In this document: positions 11,728 through 24,969 of the stretch, piece after piece
How positions within the stretch are numbered: the stretch's first letter is position 1
How the letters are laid out: each line of letters begins with the position of its first letter
From: Thermothelomyces thermophilus ATCC 42464
Taxonomy: Eukaryota; Ascomycota; Sordariomycetes; Sordariales; Chaetomiaceae
DNA: 64,000 bases
Reading direction: 5' to 3'
Assembly (NCBI RefSeq): GCF_000226095.1
Contig: NC_016478.1
Coordinates: 1,478,001 to 1,542,000, forward strand
The notes under the pieces: generated by a model
Databases searched by the model: none
Told to the model about the DNA's origin: nothing
The model's input: only the letters and a program-made list of their open reading frames with translations
Program-made: the position numbers and the translations under genes

Positions 11728-14678
11728 TCATTGCTCCGCATCAAGGGCGTGATAAAGGAAGAAGAGAAGAGGTGAGGAGGATGAGAAGGGGGGGGGGTCA
11801 GTGATGCGCTGCCTACCGTTGACCATCTGCCTCTGCTTGTTCAACCAGCTCCGAGGTGCGTCGTGCCTCCTCTGCAGTACGACGTGGTTGCTCTGCAGAC
11901 GGCTGGTGAGGTCGTACCACGCGGTGGTGATCATGGCGTTCTCGCGCTGCAGGTTCTTGATAATCTGGTCCGTAGCAGCCTGCGGCGAGAAGAAGGTTAG
12001 TCCGCCGGCGGTGGTCACGTACGTTGTTAGCACGAGGGGGCAATTGAATCGTACCTTGTGCGCGGCGAACGCGCCACCGCTCTCTGCGAGCTTGAGCCGC
12101 CGTTGGAGGTCGTACTTTTCCTGCTCCGATTTCTCCAATTGCTGTCGGGATAGTCCATTAACATCTTGATCATACGCAGAAGGCCGAAACCGATAACGAC
12201 TGGAACGACAAAGGATCATGCCCGACACAACACCCTGAAGTACAAGGGTGGAAAGAAGAGGGGGTACGGGAGCTGCTGGGGCGATCAGGATGCTTTGGCA
12301 CGCAACAGCCTCCCGAGCCAGCCTTCCCTTCTGCACCGTGTCCTCTCTTTCTCGGGCTTGATTTCCTCGCAACACCGAGGCACGCAGGATGCCGGGGTTG
12401 GCCGCCACACCGCCTTATCAGGGAAGCTCGTCCCCAAGAAGGAGGCCATATACGGTGAATCTAAGGTCGGGACCGCGCCGTTACTCACCTCGATCTTCTG
12501 CTTCAGCGCAGCCCTGAGCTTCTCGATCTTCTCCGCGTCTTCCTTCTTGCCCTTGGCCTGGGAAGACTCGGCCTGGGCACCGTGAGACTGGTCGGCGGCG
12601 GACGAAGCAAGCGCGTCGTCCAACCTCTTCTGGACCTTATCCTTGGACACCAACGCTCCCATGAGCTGGTCCTTCATCTGCTCGAGCTCAAACGCCCGCT
12701 GAGCGAGCTGCTTGCGCGTGGCCTCGAGCTCGGTCCGCAGCGACTCGGAGATAAGTTCGTCCGACGACTTGAGCGCGGCGAGGGCGGCCGTCTGATCTTG
12801 GCCGATGGCGTCGACTGTGAGCATGGCAAAGCCTTTGTCAGCATCCAGATCACGTTGAAAGTGGTAAGAAGTATGCTCGCAGAATCCTTGCAACATACGG
12901 TCTGTCTTGAGGCGGAGCAGCTCCCGCTCGCGGTCGGCAGCCTCGCGCTCGAGCTCTTGCATACGCTTGCGGGCCTTTTCGAGGTCGCGCGTGGTGTCGA
13001 GCAGGTTCCTACGCATATTGATAAAGGCGGAATCCCTGAAGTAGTTTGGCATTAGCAAGTGCAGGCTGGGGTTTACGCCCAAGAGGGCGTTGACGACAAA
13101 TACTAACCCTTCGCCGCAGGCATTATCGACCAGCGCGTTGATCTGTTCCTGGGCCACGGCGTGCTTCTCCATGGCATCTGTGCACTGCAGGCGGTAGTGG
13201 TCTACCTTCTGGTTTGCGATGCTGAGCTCGTTGCGGAGCCTCTCGTTCTCCGAGGCCACGGCCATGTTGTTGCGCAACAGGCTGTTTTCGGCCTTGAGCC
13301 GTTGGACCTCGAGGCGGAGGGCGACGGCGGGATCTGAGCTGGTCTCAAGCTCCTGCTCGAGGCTGAGATTCGTGGCCGACATGCCCGGGCTCTCGGAGCC
13401 TGGCTGGGGGATGTCGCCGAGTTGAAGTTGCTCCTGGAGCTCTCTGATGGTGCTCTCGTCGAGTTGCCGTTTCGACTCGAGGTACTCGACCCTCCTCTTC
13501 AGCTCTTCGTTGGCATCCTGCAGGACGTTCTTGGACTGGAGCGTGTAGATGATCTCCTGTTCGTTGTTGCTCAAGACCCTGACTTTCTCCTCGATCTCCT
13601 TCTGCAGCCTCCTGTTCTGCGCCTTGACCTCCTCAAAGTCCCGAAGGTCCTGCTCCAGCTGTTGTATTTGCTCGTCCAGAACACGGTTTCGTTGCTGGAT
13701 GGCGGTAAGGTCTTGGGCTTTCTTCTTGTAATTCTCCAGACCTTTGATCAGTTGCTGCTGCTGTCTCGTCTCGTGCTCGAGGACCGTGACCTTGTCTTCC
13801 AGGTCTTTGACCATCTCAGCCTTGACCCGCAGAGCCTCGTTCTCCTTCTCGAGTCTCGTGGAGCGTTTGATCTCTTTCTCCAGCAGATCTTCCAGCCGAT
13901 CGATCTCGGCCATCTTCTCACGAATCTCGTTCCGCAGATCCTTGATGGCGGAGGTGGCGTCGGAGCCCCTAGCTCTTTTGAGAGCCGTGAGCTCATCTTG
14001 GGCGAGCTTCAGATCCTTCAGTACGGCCTCTCGGCTTCCGATAAGCTTGTCCAGGCGGGACTGCAAATCGGCATTCTGCTTCTTGAGACTATCGACCTTG
14101 CCCTTCATCTGCTCCAGCTCTTCGTCCATGAGCTCCGGATCCCTAAAAGCGTGAATGTCAATGTTGGTGTCGACGGCCTCATCCTCTCGTGTTTCTTCCT
14201 CCTCCTCCTTCCCCTCCCTGTCCGTTCGCAGTTCGGTCTTTTGGTTGATGATCTTGGCAATCTCGCTCTGGGTCTGGCTGTCGAGAGTGAGGATTTTGGG
14301 GACGTATGTTCGGGAGAGCGAGCCCATGCAGGCGGCCGTGAGGAAGGCCGAGAGGAACTCGCACAGAGCATTGTCGGTTGGGTTCTCGGCAATGGCGCGG
14401 AATTCCGATGGCGACGGGGCGAGAAGGGGGTTGTCGGCGCGAAGAAAGCGTGCCAGACCACGGTAGACGGTCTCAAGATTCTGGCGATTGTCGTGCTCGG
14501 ACTGCGGATTCAGGATGAGGCTGGAGGAGTGAAATTCGGGAGCGAGCATTTGCTCGAGGATCTCGCCGAGGATGATGCCATCGCGAAGGTCCTGCAACGT
14601 CTCTGCCTTGTGCCGCGTGTCGAATGTGTTGGCCCACTTCAAGAGGGCCGCCTGGGTGAGGGGGCTGTATTGAGCCAT
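11728..14678 (-). CDS. hookA: Hook-family dynein cargo adaptor (HookA-like)
   Basis: Endosomal adaptor that links dynein/dynactin (and kinesin-3) to early endosomes in filamentous fungi. Residues 1-150 form the calponin-like Hook domain (ALLKWANTF, LRDGIILGEILEQM, NLETVYRGLARFL, CEFLSAFLTAACMGS); the rest is almost all coiled coil. The C-terminal QRENAMITTAWYDLTSRLQSN and APRSWLNKQRQ blocks are typical of fungal Hook proteins. Introns inferred: 13036-13107, 12815-12898, 12142-12488 and 11980-12054. The 72-, 84- and 75-nt introns are multiples of three and lack stops, so reading through them also keeps the frame. The start is ATG 14678, although the frame extends upstream to 14735. The last few codons are uncertain: a donor GTAGGC follows MVN, or the frame runs to the stop at 11728. 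Confidence 0.9.
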
Positions 14679-15593
14679 GGCTATGGTGGTTCGAGAATGC
14701 TGTCGCCTACAATAAAAAGCGCTCGTTTGCTTCAACTCCCCGGGTTCGGGGAAAGGAGACGCGAAGAAGGAAAGGACCCTCCAGGCGACGTCGGGAGCTG
14801 CTGCGGGCCTGTTCTTATATCACAAGGCCCATGGCGCATCTCTAAAGAAAGTGAACAAGTAGCACCACGGTGATAAACTAGCTGTGCGATAACTCTTGCC
14901 TCAGCCTGGATTCCCGTGTTTCATCATCGCGCGCCGCGTCGTGTTTGTTCTGAAGAAGGGCATTGTTCATAGTCCGTTTTCGGGTGGTCCCCACCACGCC
15001 CAGGACAACCCCTGCAGGAAGCTATAGCCCTGTCGAATGGCTGCGGGGGAGATAACAGGGGGCTAGCACGCGGAACGCCATTCTGCATTAACCTGAGCCG
15101 CGTCCACGGACTTCCGTAGCATAGGGAAATGGCCGAATGTTATGCGGCTGCTTCACATTAAGTACATGGTGTACTCTATACTCTGGTTCTTCTGTTCGCC
15201 ATCTTTTGTGTCGCATTCGGGCTTGAAAGATGTTCGACGAGCTACTCATTGAACAATCGCGGTGTTGGTTCTCCCACAATGTAGCGGCCGGCTCCAGTTG
15301 GAAACCACTTTCCAACAACTATCAAAGGGTTGATAGGAACTGAACAGGATCGAAAATACTTTGTACCGAAGATAAGCTCCATTGAATCCTACAGTACACT
15401 TGACAATTTCCCGGCTGCTGAACCATCCGTGACGCCATGGAAATCACCCTGCTGCTAATCCCACTCTTGCCAGGTGGCAGAAACTAGGAGCTTCTGCCTC
15501 CAATAATTCATCGCCAACAAGGCATCTCGTAGTTCGTGGTCGTCATGTCGTTTTGTGTTTGGCCGTTGTGTTTAAGTGTCTTCCTCACTCTCT
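14679..15593. other. Intergenic region upstream of Hook, no gene seen
   Basis: This 915-nt stretch carries the Hook promoter and the 3' end of the I9-inhibitor transcript. No recognisable product is coded. The part near 15130-15190 is relatively AT-rich. Confidence 0.35.
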
Positions 15594-15986
15594 TTAAAGC
15601 CCGACGCTGCCACCGTTCATGTGGTGGACCTCCTGATCCTCCTCAACAAGCACCTGGTACTGCTTGCCTAGAGCCGAAACTGAATCGATCACTTTCTCGC
15701 CAACCTTTGCCGCAAAGCCCCTGCTCTTGTCAGCATATGGCGCCCCGACGGCAAAACACCTGATGGTTCATGGTGGGTTGTTGTTGTTGTTGTTGGGAAC
15801 CTACTTGATGAGAGTGTATTCATGCGTAATGACCCCACCGGCCTCGACAACGGCCTTCTTGGCTTGTTCCACGACCGAGTCGGGCGTCTCAGGCGGATAG
15901 GTGACAAGAACCGACTTCTGAATGTCGGCGGCGAAGGCGCCAGAGAGAAGGGTCAGGGTTGCGACGAGGAACGTGAAGAGTCTCAT
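15594..15986 (-). CDS. Small secreted I9-domain peptidase inhibitor
   Basis: A stand-alone inhibitor-I9 (subtilisin propeptide-like) protein without the protease that usually follows this domain. Two exons (15805-15986, 15594-15759) give 115 aa. Residues 1-19 (MRLFTFLVATLTLLSGAFA) are a clear signal peptide. The mature part reads as the I9 fold: strand (KSVLVTYPP), helix (DSVVEQAKKAVVEAGG), strand (VITHEYTLI), helix (VIDSVSALGKQ) and last strand (YQVLVEEDQEVHHM). The 45-nt intron has donor GTAGGT and contains a short GTT/AAC repeat. It probably inhibits or chaperones a serine protease, by analogy with yeast Pbi2 and Pleurotus POIA1. The secretion signal is unlike cytosolic or vacuolar Pbi2. 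The short phase-2 splice gives a Cys (K-C-F-A-V) at the junction. Confidence 0.82.
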
Positions 15987-16651
15987 GATGGAGGCTTCAC
16001 CGATTCTTCTGGCGATCCTGATAGTATTGGCCGACAAAATAGCTGAGAAGCCGTAAAGGTTGCGTGCTCGGTTATATCTTACAACGCGGTTGAGTTTAGG
16101 AGCCTGGAGTCACAGACGCGCTGTGAAATAGATAGGCACGCTGAAAAGAGCAGAGCTCGCTGACGATAGTTATAGGGTGGCAAGAGATCTTTGCTGGGCA
16201 AACTTGTGACAGGAGCAGCCCCTCGTTTTAACAAGGGTGTTCTCTTCGGCTCTGGAGCGGTGCCGTGACTGGCCTGCAGCAGGTCGCTGTGCCTAAACGG
16301 GCAGCTCAAAACGCCCCACTCCTGGTCCTTGGTGACCTGCTGCTTTGAGTACCAAGCAGCAGCGTTGGCGAGCTTCCATGGTCAGGTTGGCCCAAGCGCT
16401 CTCCGGCAGCCTTGCCCACCAGCCCACCACTGCCCACCAACACCTTGACAACTGGAACATCGGACCATACCTCATTGGGCACTGACCTGGATCCGGCGAG
16501 GCAGCGAGCTGCGTGACGACAACAAGCTGCAACCAGAACCGACGAAAAGAAATTACTTTACCCGATCCCCCAACTTCCGACCCGCGAACCACGGGCGGCA
16601 CATTTTAGAGCGCCAAGTCGACTCTTTTCTTTTTCCCACAAAGCCTTCGCC
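15987..16651. promoter_or_regulatory. Divergent promoter region, I9 inhibitor and RPN8
   Basis: This 665-nt spacer lies between two divergent start codons. The 30 nt before the RPN8 ATG are pyrimidine-rich (ACTCTTTTCTTTTTCCC). Short open frames here have no recognisable product. Confidence 0.4.
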
Positions 16652-17827
16652 ATGCCAGCCACAACCGCAGAGACGCTGTCGCTGGTGACGCGCAACGTCT
16701 CGGTTGCCCCGCTGGTGCTACTCTCCGTCGTCGACCATTACAACCGCACAGAAGCCTACAAGAGCAAGACGAAGCGGGTCGTTGGTGTGCTACTTGGGCA
16801 GAATGATGGCAAGAATGTGCGCGTGTCGAACAGCTTCGCAGGTGAGAACAGTCCCCGCCCTAGCCACGACCTCTCTGCTCGCCCACTGACTCTATCGACT
16901 GCACAGTCCCATTCGAGGAGGATGACAAAGACCCTTCGGTCTGGTTCTTGGACCACAACTACGTCGAGTCGATGAACGACATGTTCAAGAAGGTCAATGC
17001 GCGCGAGAAGTTAATAGGGTGGTATCATTCGGGGCCGAAGCTGCGGGCCTCGGATCTCGAGATCAACGAGCTCTTCAAGCGATACACGCCCAACCCACTG
17101 CTCGTTATCATTGACGTGCAACCGAAGGAGTCTGGCGTTCCGACGGATGCGTACTTTGCTGTGGAGGAGATTAAGGATGTACGTGCCCCGGTGGCTCCTC
17201 TCTCACCTTGACCTCTCGCTAAACGGGGCGTTTGAACAGGACGGAACCACGACATCCAAGACCTTTGTGCACACGCCGACAATCATCGAGGCCGAGGAGG
17301 CAGAGGAGATTGGCGTCGAACACCTGCTTCGCGATATCCGAGATGTAGCTGTGGGCACGCTCTCCACCCGCGTCACCAACCAGCTCCAGTCCTTGCAGGG
17401 CCTTCACCTCCGCCTGCGCGACATTCAAGCGTACCTACAGAAAGTCCTGGACGGGCAGCTCCCGGTTAACCATGCGATCCTCGGAAATCTCCAAGACGTG
17501 TTCAATCTGCTACCGAACCTCTCCACTCCGAAGCCGGGCGCCTCGGCGAACGGTGCCAAGGGCGACACCGAACTTAACTATGCCATGAGCGTCAAGACCA
17601 ACGACCAGCTCATGGCTATCTATCTGAGCAGTCTCATCCGGGCGATTACGGCCTTCCATGATCTGATCGAGAACAAGATCCAGAACCGGCAGCAACAGGA
17701 GGAGAAGGAGGCGGCCAAGAAGGAGTCCGAGAACGGAGCCAAGGAAGGCAGCCCGGCGGGGAATGGCGAGGCCAAGGAAGGCGGCGGTGACAAGGAGAAA
17801 GAGGGGTCTAAGCAGAAGAAGAAATAG
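16652..17827 (+). CDS. rpn8: 26S proteasome regulatory subunit RPN8
   Basis: Lid subunit of the 19S regulatory particle, partner of the deubiquitinase RPN11. Three exons (16652-16841, 16907-17178, 17240-17827) join in frame to 349 aa. The N-terminal MPN domain runs from about residue 15 to 150 ([36 protein letters not shown]). The JAMM zinc motif is degenerate: the second His of HxH is Gly in YHSGP and the later Asp is missing. That is the normal state of RPN8, an inactive MPN scaffold. The middle is helical ([14 protein letters not shown]). The C-terminal tail of about 50 residues is a Lys/Glu/Gly-rich disordered stretch ending in KQKKK, typical of fungal RPN8. Confidence 0.97.
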
Positions 17828-18111
17828 CCTAGACAGGCCAGGAGCTGGGGGGGAGGGGAACCTAGGGGCGTGAATGACTGTACGAATTTCTTGCAAGTGC
17901 CCCATATGGCTTGGGCACGTTGGTCCATCTTAATGCCACTGGGTTCGGACTGGTGTGTGATGTGATGAAGAATAGAAAAGTGCCTCTTCTAGGGGCCTCG
18001 TGAACAGCCGAAAACTGGTCTGTCTGTGGACTGCGATGCAGCTCTCACCCAGAAAGTCTTGCCGCAATTGTTCGGCCTTTGCATGTTGATGCAGACCTCC
18101 CCCGCGCGCTC

Positions 18112-19224
18112 TCATATCTCTGCCAGGATCCCTGCCATCTCCTCCCTCTGCATCGTCTTCTCGATCACATAACTCCCCAGCGCGGTATGCCATCTGTCAG
18201 CCAGCAGGCAGGCCAGTAAGTGTTTACAGACCGGAATCCCTTCGCCAGCCCCAGCCCCCGTGCCATCCAGGCTCAACCCACCAAACGACCATGGTCCCTC
18301 CGCTCCTCTTTCCACATGATCCTCGTCGGCGGCCAAAGCAGCCCCATGTTCGTTATCGTGACACATCCCCGTATCCCCTCTCACGCCTCGACAGCCCCGA
18401 GAGCCAGCGCCGTCCCCCTGAACGGAAGCGAACGCGAACGCAGCGCAATTGCAGTGCCACGCGTCAAGCCGCACGATAGACGCGTTCCCGCTGTTCAGGG
18501 CGGAAGCACACAGCCCGCCCCTGCTGTCCTCGCCGCCGCCGTCCTCGCCTCCGCGCTTCCGCCTCCGTCCCCTCTCGCGAGCCTCCGCCGCAGCCGCCGA
18601 CTGCACGATGAAGAACGCGTACCGCTTCCCGCTCCTCGGCCCAGAACACCTTCCTGTGCCCTCGCTCCCGCCGTCCTCGCCCTCGCCCTCGCCCTCGCCC
18701 TGCACCCTAGCCCGGCGTGGCAAGCCCTCGATTCCTCCCGTCGCGCCACCACCATCGCCGCCGCCACCGCTGCTGCTGCTGCCGCCGCTGCCGTGGCCCT
18801 CGCGCCGCGCGTCGTGCGGGCGCACCACCCCCGCGACGAGCCCCCTCTCGAGCAGGTCCAGCGCCGGCAGGACGAGGCCCGGGAACAGGGCGTGCAGGGT
18901 GGTGATGAGGTGGCGGTGGGAGGGCGGGACGCGGCGGAGCGGGTTCTCGTCGCGGCGACCGCGGCGGCCCGTCTCCCCCGTAGCGGCGTTGACGGCGGTG
19001 GCGGCGCCCGGTGGCAGTGATGATGATGATAATGATGATGATGATGGTGGTGGTGGTGGTGGTGGTGGTGGCGGTGGTGGTGCGAGGGGGATGGCCGAGA
19101 TGGCGTTGAGGAGGGTGGTGAGGAGGGTTCGGGGCGTGGGGAGCCGCTTGGTGCTATTCGCTTTGTCGGTTGTTATTGTGGGGGGGTTGCTCGCGAGGTT
19201 GCTGGGATCTGGCGGAGGTGTCAT
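18112..19224 (-). CDS. SWIM zinc-finger protein, Shu2/Sws1-like
   Basis: Single exon, 370 aa from ATG 19224 (the frame extends four codons upstream from a TTG). The C-terminal third has a SWIM pattern: WHCNCAAFAF (CxC) and, about 65 residues later, PVCKHLLACLLA (CxH). The Shu2/Sws1 family uses this motif within the Shu complex, which promotes Rad51-dependent recombination in the nucleus. Before it come a conserved-looking segment (HLITTLHALFPGLVLPALDLLERGLV) and the strand YAFFIVQS. The rest is low complexity: a Pro run coded by a GGT repeat followed by Ser from ATG/ATC repeats, then Gly/Glu/Arg-rich loops. The SWIM loop is much expanded. Identity rests on the motif and local context, so other SWIM proteins cannot be excluded. 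Confidence 0.72.
   Translation of the reverse strand: MTPPPDPSNLASNPPTITTDKANSTKRLPTPRTLLTTLLNAISAIPLAPPPPPPPPPPPPSSSSLSSSSLPPGAATAVNAATGETGRRGRRDENPLRRVPPSHRHLITTLHALFPGLVLPALDLLERGLVAGVVRPHDARREGHGSGGSSSSGGGGDGGGATGGIEGLPRRARVQGEGEGEGEDGGSEGTGRCSGPRSGKRYAFFIVQSAAAAEARERGRRRKRGGEDGGGEDSRGGLCASALNSGNASIVRLDAWHCNCAAFAFASVQGDGAGSRGCRGVRGDTGMCHDNEHGAALAADEDHVERGAEGPWSFGGLSLDGTGAGAGEGIPVCKHLLACLLADRWHTALGSYVIEKTMQREEMAGILAEI
19017..19085. repeat. Trinucleotide microsatellite inside the SWIM gene
   Basis: GAT/GGT repeats (read as ATC/ACC on the other strand) make up about 70 nt. On the minus strand they code a run of about 12 Pro followed by Ser-rich residues. Such tracts are length-variable, so the protein may differ between strains. 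Confidence 0.7.
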
Positions 19225-19493
19225 TGAAAATTTCAAGCGATATGATGCTCTTCTTGGAATTGTAGTTCTCGGCTGTGTGGTTTTGAGATGATGAGGATTT
19301 GTGTGTGTGAATTAGGATCAATTGATGAAAACGAAGTCGTCCTTATTAGGCAGCGATGCCCTGGCGCACCGTGGCAATTAATGTACCAACCTGAAATACT
19401 CCGTACCTATTACGATGTAGATTCGTGGACATGGACATGAGTTACAGCTTACAATACATTGCGTTCTCGTCGGAGATGACACAAGCTCGGTTT

Positions 19494-20831
19494 TTATACC
19501 CACTCCTTGGGGTTCTGCAACACCTCAACCAGCCGCGCCTCCCTGCTCTTCGGCTCCGGCTCGTGCATGTACTTCCAGCTCGCGGTCAGGGGCAAGCTCA
19601 TCAGGATGCTCTCCACCCTCGCGCCGGGCGTATTCAGGCCAAAGGCGGTCCCCCGGTCATGCACCAGGTTGAACTCGACATATCGGCCCCGGCGGATCTG
19701 CTGCCACTCCTTCTCCTGCTCCGTGAACGCCATGTCCTTGCGCCTGTTCACGATGGGGATGTATGTCGGCACGAAGGACTCGAGCGCGTCGCGGACGAAG
19801 GCGAACAGGTTCTCCTTGTCCGAGACCGTCTCGTCGAGGTCGTCAAAGAAGATGCCGCCGACGCCCCGCGCCTCGCCGCGGTGCTTGTTGTAGAAGTACT
19901 CGTCGCACCACTTCTTGAACCGCGGATAGTAGTCCTTGTTGTGCTTGTCGCATACCTCCTTCAGCGACCTGTGGAACTGCACGGCGTCCTCGTCAAAGAG
20001 GTAGCACGGCGTCAGGTCGCAACCGCCGCCAAACCACCAGGCGCCCGGCGAGCCGTCCGGGTTGGCCGTTTCAAAGTATCGGTAATTAAGGTGAACCGTC
20101 GGCGCCATGGGATTCTTGGGGTGTACGATCATGCTGAGCCCGGCAGCGAAGAACTCGAGGCTGTCGGGGATGTTGTTTTCGTCCGCAATGTTCTTGTGGT
20201 TCGCCCGCATCTTCAGGATGGCCGGCTTAGGCAGCGTGCCGTATACGACACTGACTCCGACGCCGGCCTTCTCAAAGACTTTGCCATCCTGAAGCACACA
20301 AGTGATGCCGCCGCCGCCCTCCTTGCGCTGCCACTCGTCTACCCGGAACGACGTCCCGTCCACCTCTTCCAGCGCCCGCACGATCGCTCTCTGCTGCTCC
20401 TTCACGAACTTCTCCATGCGGAGGCGCATGGGCGAGACATCCGAGACGCCCTGCTCCGTCTTCAATCGTTGGTCGCGCTCGGCGAGGGTCGCGGTGTCCA
20501 TCTTCAGCGGCTCGTTGATGGTCTGCGCGCAAGACGTAGTAGGTCAGCGAACCGAATCGCGTGAAGGGCCACGCATTGGCGTCACCACTCGACCATGCGC
20601 CAAGAAGCATACCATCTTGTACGTGAGAGACGCCGTGGCGAACAGTCCAACAACGGCCCAGCCCAAGTACCTCCCCAGCGAGGTGGATGTTTGATCGGAA
20701 GCTCCGGCGCCTGACGAGCTCGACAAGGCCCTGCGGGAAATCGGACTGACGTTGACGGCCCGCGTACTGCTCAATTGACTGCGTGCTTTGCACTGCGCCC
20801 AGAGACGGAGCGCTGGCCGTCGGGAGGTCAT
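19494..20831 (-). CDS. hem13: Coproporphyrinogen III oxidase (HEM13), membrane-anchored
   Basis: Oxygen-dependent oxidase that converts coproporphyrinogen III to protoporphyrinogen IX in haem synthesis. Two exons (20613-20831, 19494-20522) with a 90-nt intron give 415 aa. The core is unmistakable: [22 protein letters not shown], the signature around [16 protein letters not shown], and the C-terminal [19 protein letters not shown] and [11 protein letters not shown]. Exon 1 adds an Arg/Ser-rich presequence ([19 protein letters not shown]) and one hydrophobic segment ([19 protein letters not shown]). That pattern fits sorting to the mitochondrial intermembrane space with an inner-membrane anchor, whereas budding yeast Hem13 is cytosolic. 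It lies 269 nt upstream of the SWIM gene on the same strand. Confidence 0.96.
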
Positions 20832-22746
<1,915 letters not shown>

Positions 22747-24969
22747 GCAGGTGGGATTCTTCGACCTCGTCCTTACATTTCCTAGATTCGTTCGCGGCGT
22801 TTTCGGTTATTGATTTGGGACGACTCAAGAGACTAGGGTTCGCTTGGGAGAGGACGGACTGGGTTATGATGCACAGCGTTTTTCTTTGCTGGGATCGTCT
22901 TGCAGTAGCTTCTTGAGCCTCCGATGACGTCAGGGAAGGGAAAGGCGCATGCCACGGCGGCAGCAGGTTAGCCGGCGATCGAACACGACGAGAATGGTTC
23001 TCTGCCAGAGACCACGAACAGGGTCGGTGCCAGCCTCTATATTATCACGCCAAGAACGACGGTTTCCCGCTCCCGTCCTACGAACGTCCTGATTGCCCGC
23101 CGTTAAATCTCAGCCCGCGACGGCGGCTTTGGAGTGGGTCATAAACCGGATCAGGACCGGCCGGGCATCGTGTGGAGATATGCGGCCACCTACCGGGCAA
23201 AGCCGGAAGCCGGGCTACGCAATTGTCATAATCACCTACCTCAGCAATACACACGTCGCTATGCAATTAGGAACTTGTATTGCGTTTGATGATGTGTGCG
23301 CTTAGCCCCCTTTACCCCCCGAGCGTGCCCCTTCAGAGCAAAGTGTTCGTCGTTGATTTTCCGGAGCTTGGTGATCACTCTTGTGCCCGACATGCCTTGC
23401 CTCCTTGCAGATTTCTCCCACATTGCCGGTGACATTGGTTGGACAGAACTACGTGACCGAGGTGCTTTCAGAACCAAGGAGTTTTCAACCCTCGGCTATG
23501 CAACGCCATCAAGATCCGCTGCGATGCAAGATGTAAGTTGTGTGGACATGACGCTTCGTTCCTGTTCTTGTTAGCAACAAAATGACGAAGAGAGGAGTCA
23601 TGCATCTAACTGGCCAAGAAGAAGCAGAGTATCAAAAAAAAAAAAAAATTCACAATAGCTTTAGTGGTCGAGCTTCTCCGTCCCCGAGCGGCCTGAACGC
23701 CATCCAGATATAAAGCATATCGTGTTGATGCCTAAACTCGGACGTGAAACGAGCCCTCTGTCGCAATGATGTAAGCGTACAGGATGACAACTGATGTGTG
23801 ATGTGCATAGCAACAACAACAACAACAACAACGCAACATCCCTTTCTTCCCCCCTTCTCGGGCCCCCCTCCCACTTCCATTTGCTTTTTCTCTCTCTCGA
23901 ACAGATCCACCTGACATCTGGCTCATCCCCCCCCCTTTCCGTCCATTCATCATGAGCTCATATTGAATGTTACCTTGAAGCCTTCCCACCACCCTTCTTC
24001 TCCACCTTTTGTCCATCCCTTCATTCTTCCATTAAACACAACAACTGTGCGGAGAAAGCAAAGGAGCTCGTCGAGCATCCTCCCTTCATTTCCCAGAAGC
24101 CACGGGAAAAAGTTAAAGCTAGGGCCCCACAATAAGCAAGGTGCGTTGCTGAAATACAAAAAGAACCGATCAAAAAAACGGCTCACGATGACACCGTAGG
24201 CAGCTGGGAGAGCAGGCCAAGAAGGGATGAGCGAACACCGTTGTTCGCAAAATAAGAAATAGTAACAGAACTTCAATCACTTCGGGGAAGTTCGCGTCCA
24301 AGGCTGCAAAAATGAAGCCGAGCTGCCTCACAGACACGGTGACAGACGGGTGAAATGGAATTGATTATCTGAAGTGTGCGGTGACGGGGTATGGCATGAT
24401 AAGGCGAGTGTCGAGGGGTATGGGTATATGCACATTTCGGGGTCCAGATATGCTCTCTTCGCACAGCCACAGAGTAGTCCCAAAGGAAAAAAAAAGGCAG
24501 GCAACAGGATGGACGAGACGCACGGCAAAAGAAGGAGTAAGTAAACATTGTTCGAGCAAAACGACCTTCAAATGCATGACACCAATCGAAAACGGATTTG
24601 GTTTTGACCCCCACCATTCACCCAAAACAAAAATCCGATTCCTAACACAAACAATGTCCAAGCCGAACAGCAGCGGTATTAGAGTTCCAGATCCTGACGC
24701 CGAGATAACACCATAGGAATAGTTAGGCCGGACGCGAAGAGGAAGCAGGGTTCCAAGATCCTTGGCCTCGGGAGGCCAGGATAGTCCCGGAAAAGCAACC
24801 AAGGGTAAAGTCGTTCCCTCGTCCGCCGTCATTTGAACACCCGGACGCAGTGGGTCGCTTCTGCTTTGCCTGGCTATCGCCGCAGCCAAGGTCGACTCAG
24901 AAGCATTGCGCCACTGGTCCCTCGAGAAACATGTCATCGGCCGCCAAGATGATAGGGCGAGCACCCTTG
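22747..24969. other. Intergenic region between convergent ATG8 and the PtaB-like gene, no gene seen
   Basis: This 2.2-kb stretch lies between two convergent genes. It holds an A14 run (23634-23647), a CAA-rich microsatellite (about 23811-23833), and CT-rich DNA near 23840-24010. None of the open frames (up to 199 codons on the minus strand, ending at 24365) has a recognisable product. Long 3' UTRs are one likely content. Confidence 0.35.
23811..23833. repeat. CAA microsatellite
   Basis: Seven or so CAA units occur in non-coding DNA between ATG8 and the PtaB-like gene, next to a CT-rich stretch. Confidence 0.6.

Noticed and set aside
13422-14873. 483-codon open frame antisense to Hook
   Set aside because: It is a Leu-rich mirror of the coiled coil in the sense gene, with no known motif and no separate promoter.
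24365-24964. 199-codon minus-strand open frame next to the PtaB-like gene
   Set aside because: No family features, and it lies directly downstream of the PtaB-like stop, probably in its 3' UTR.
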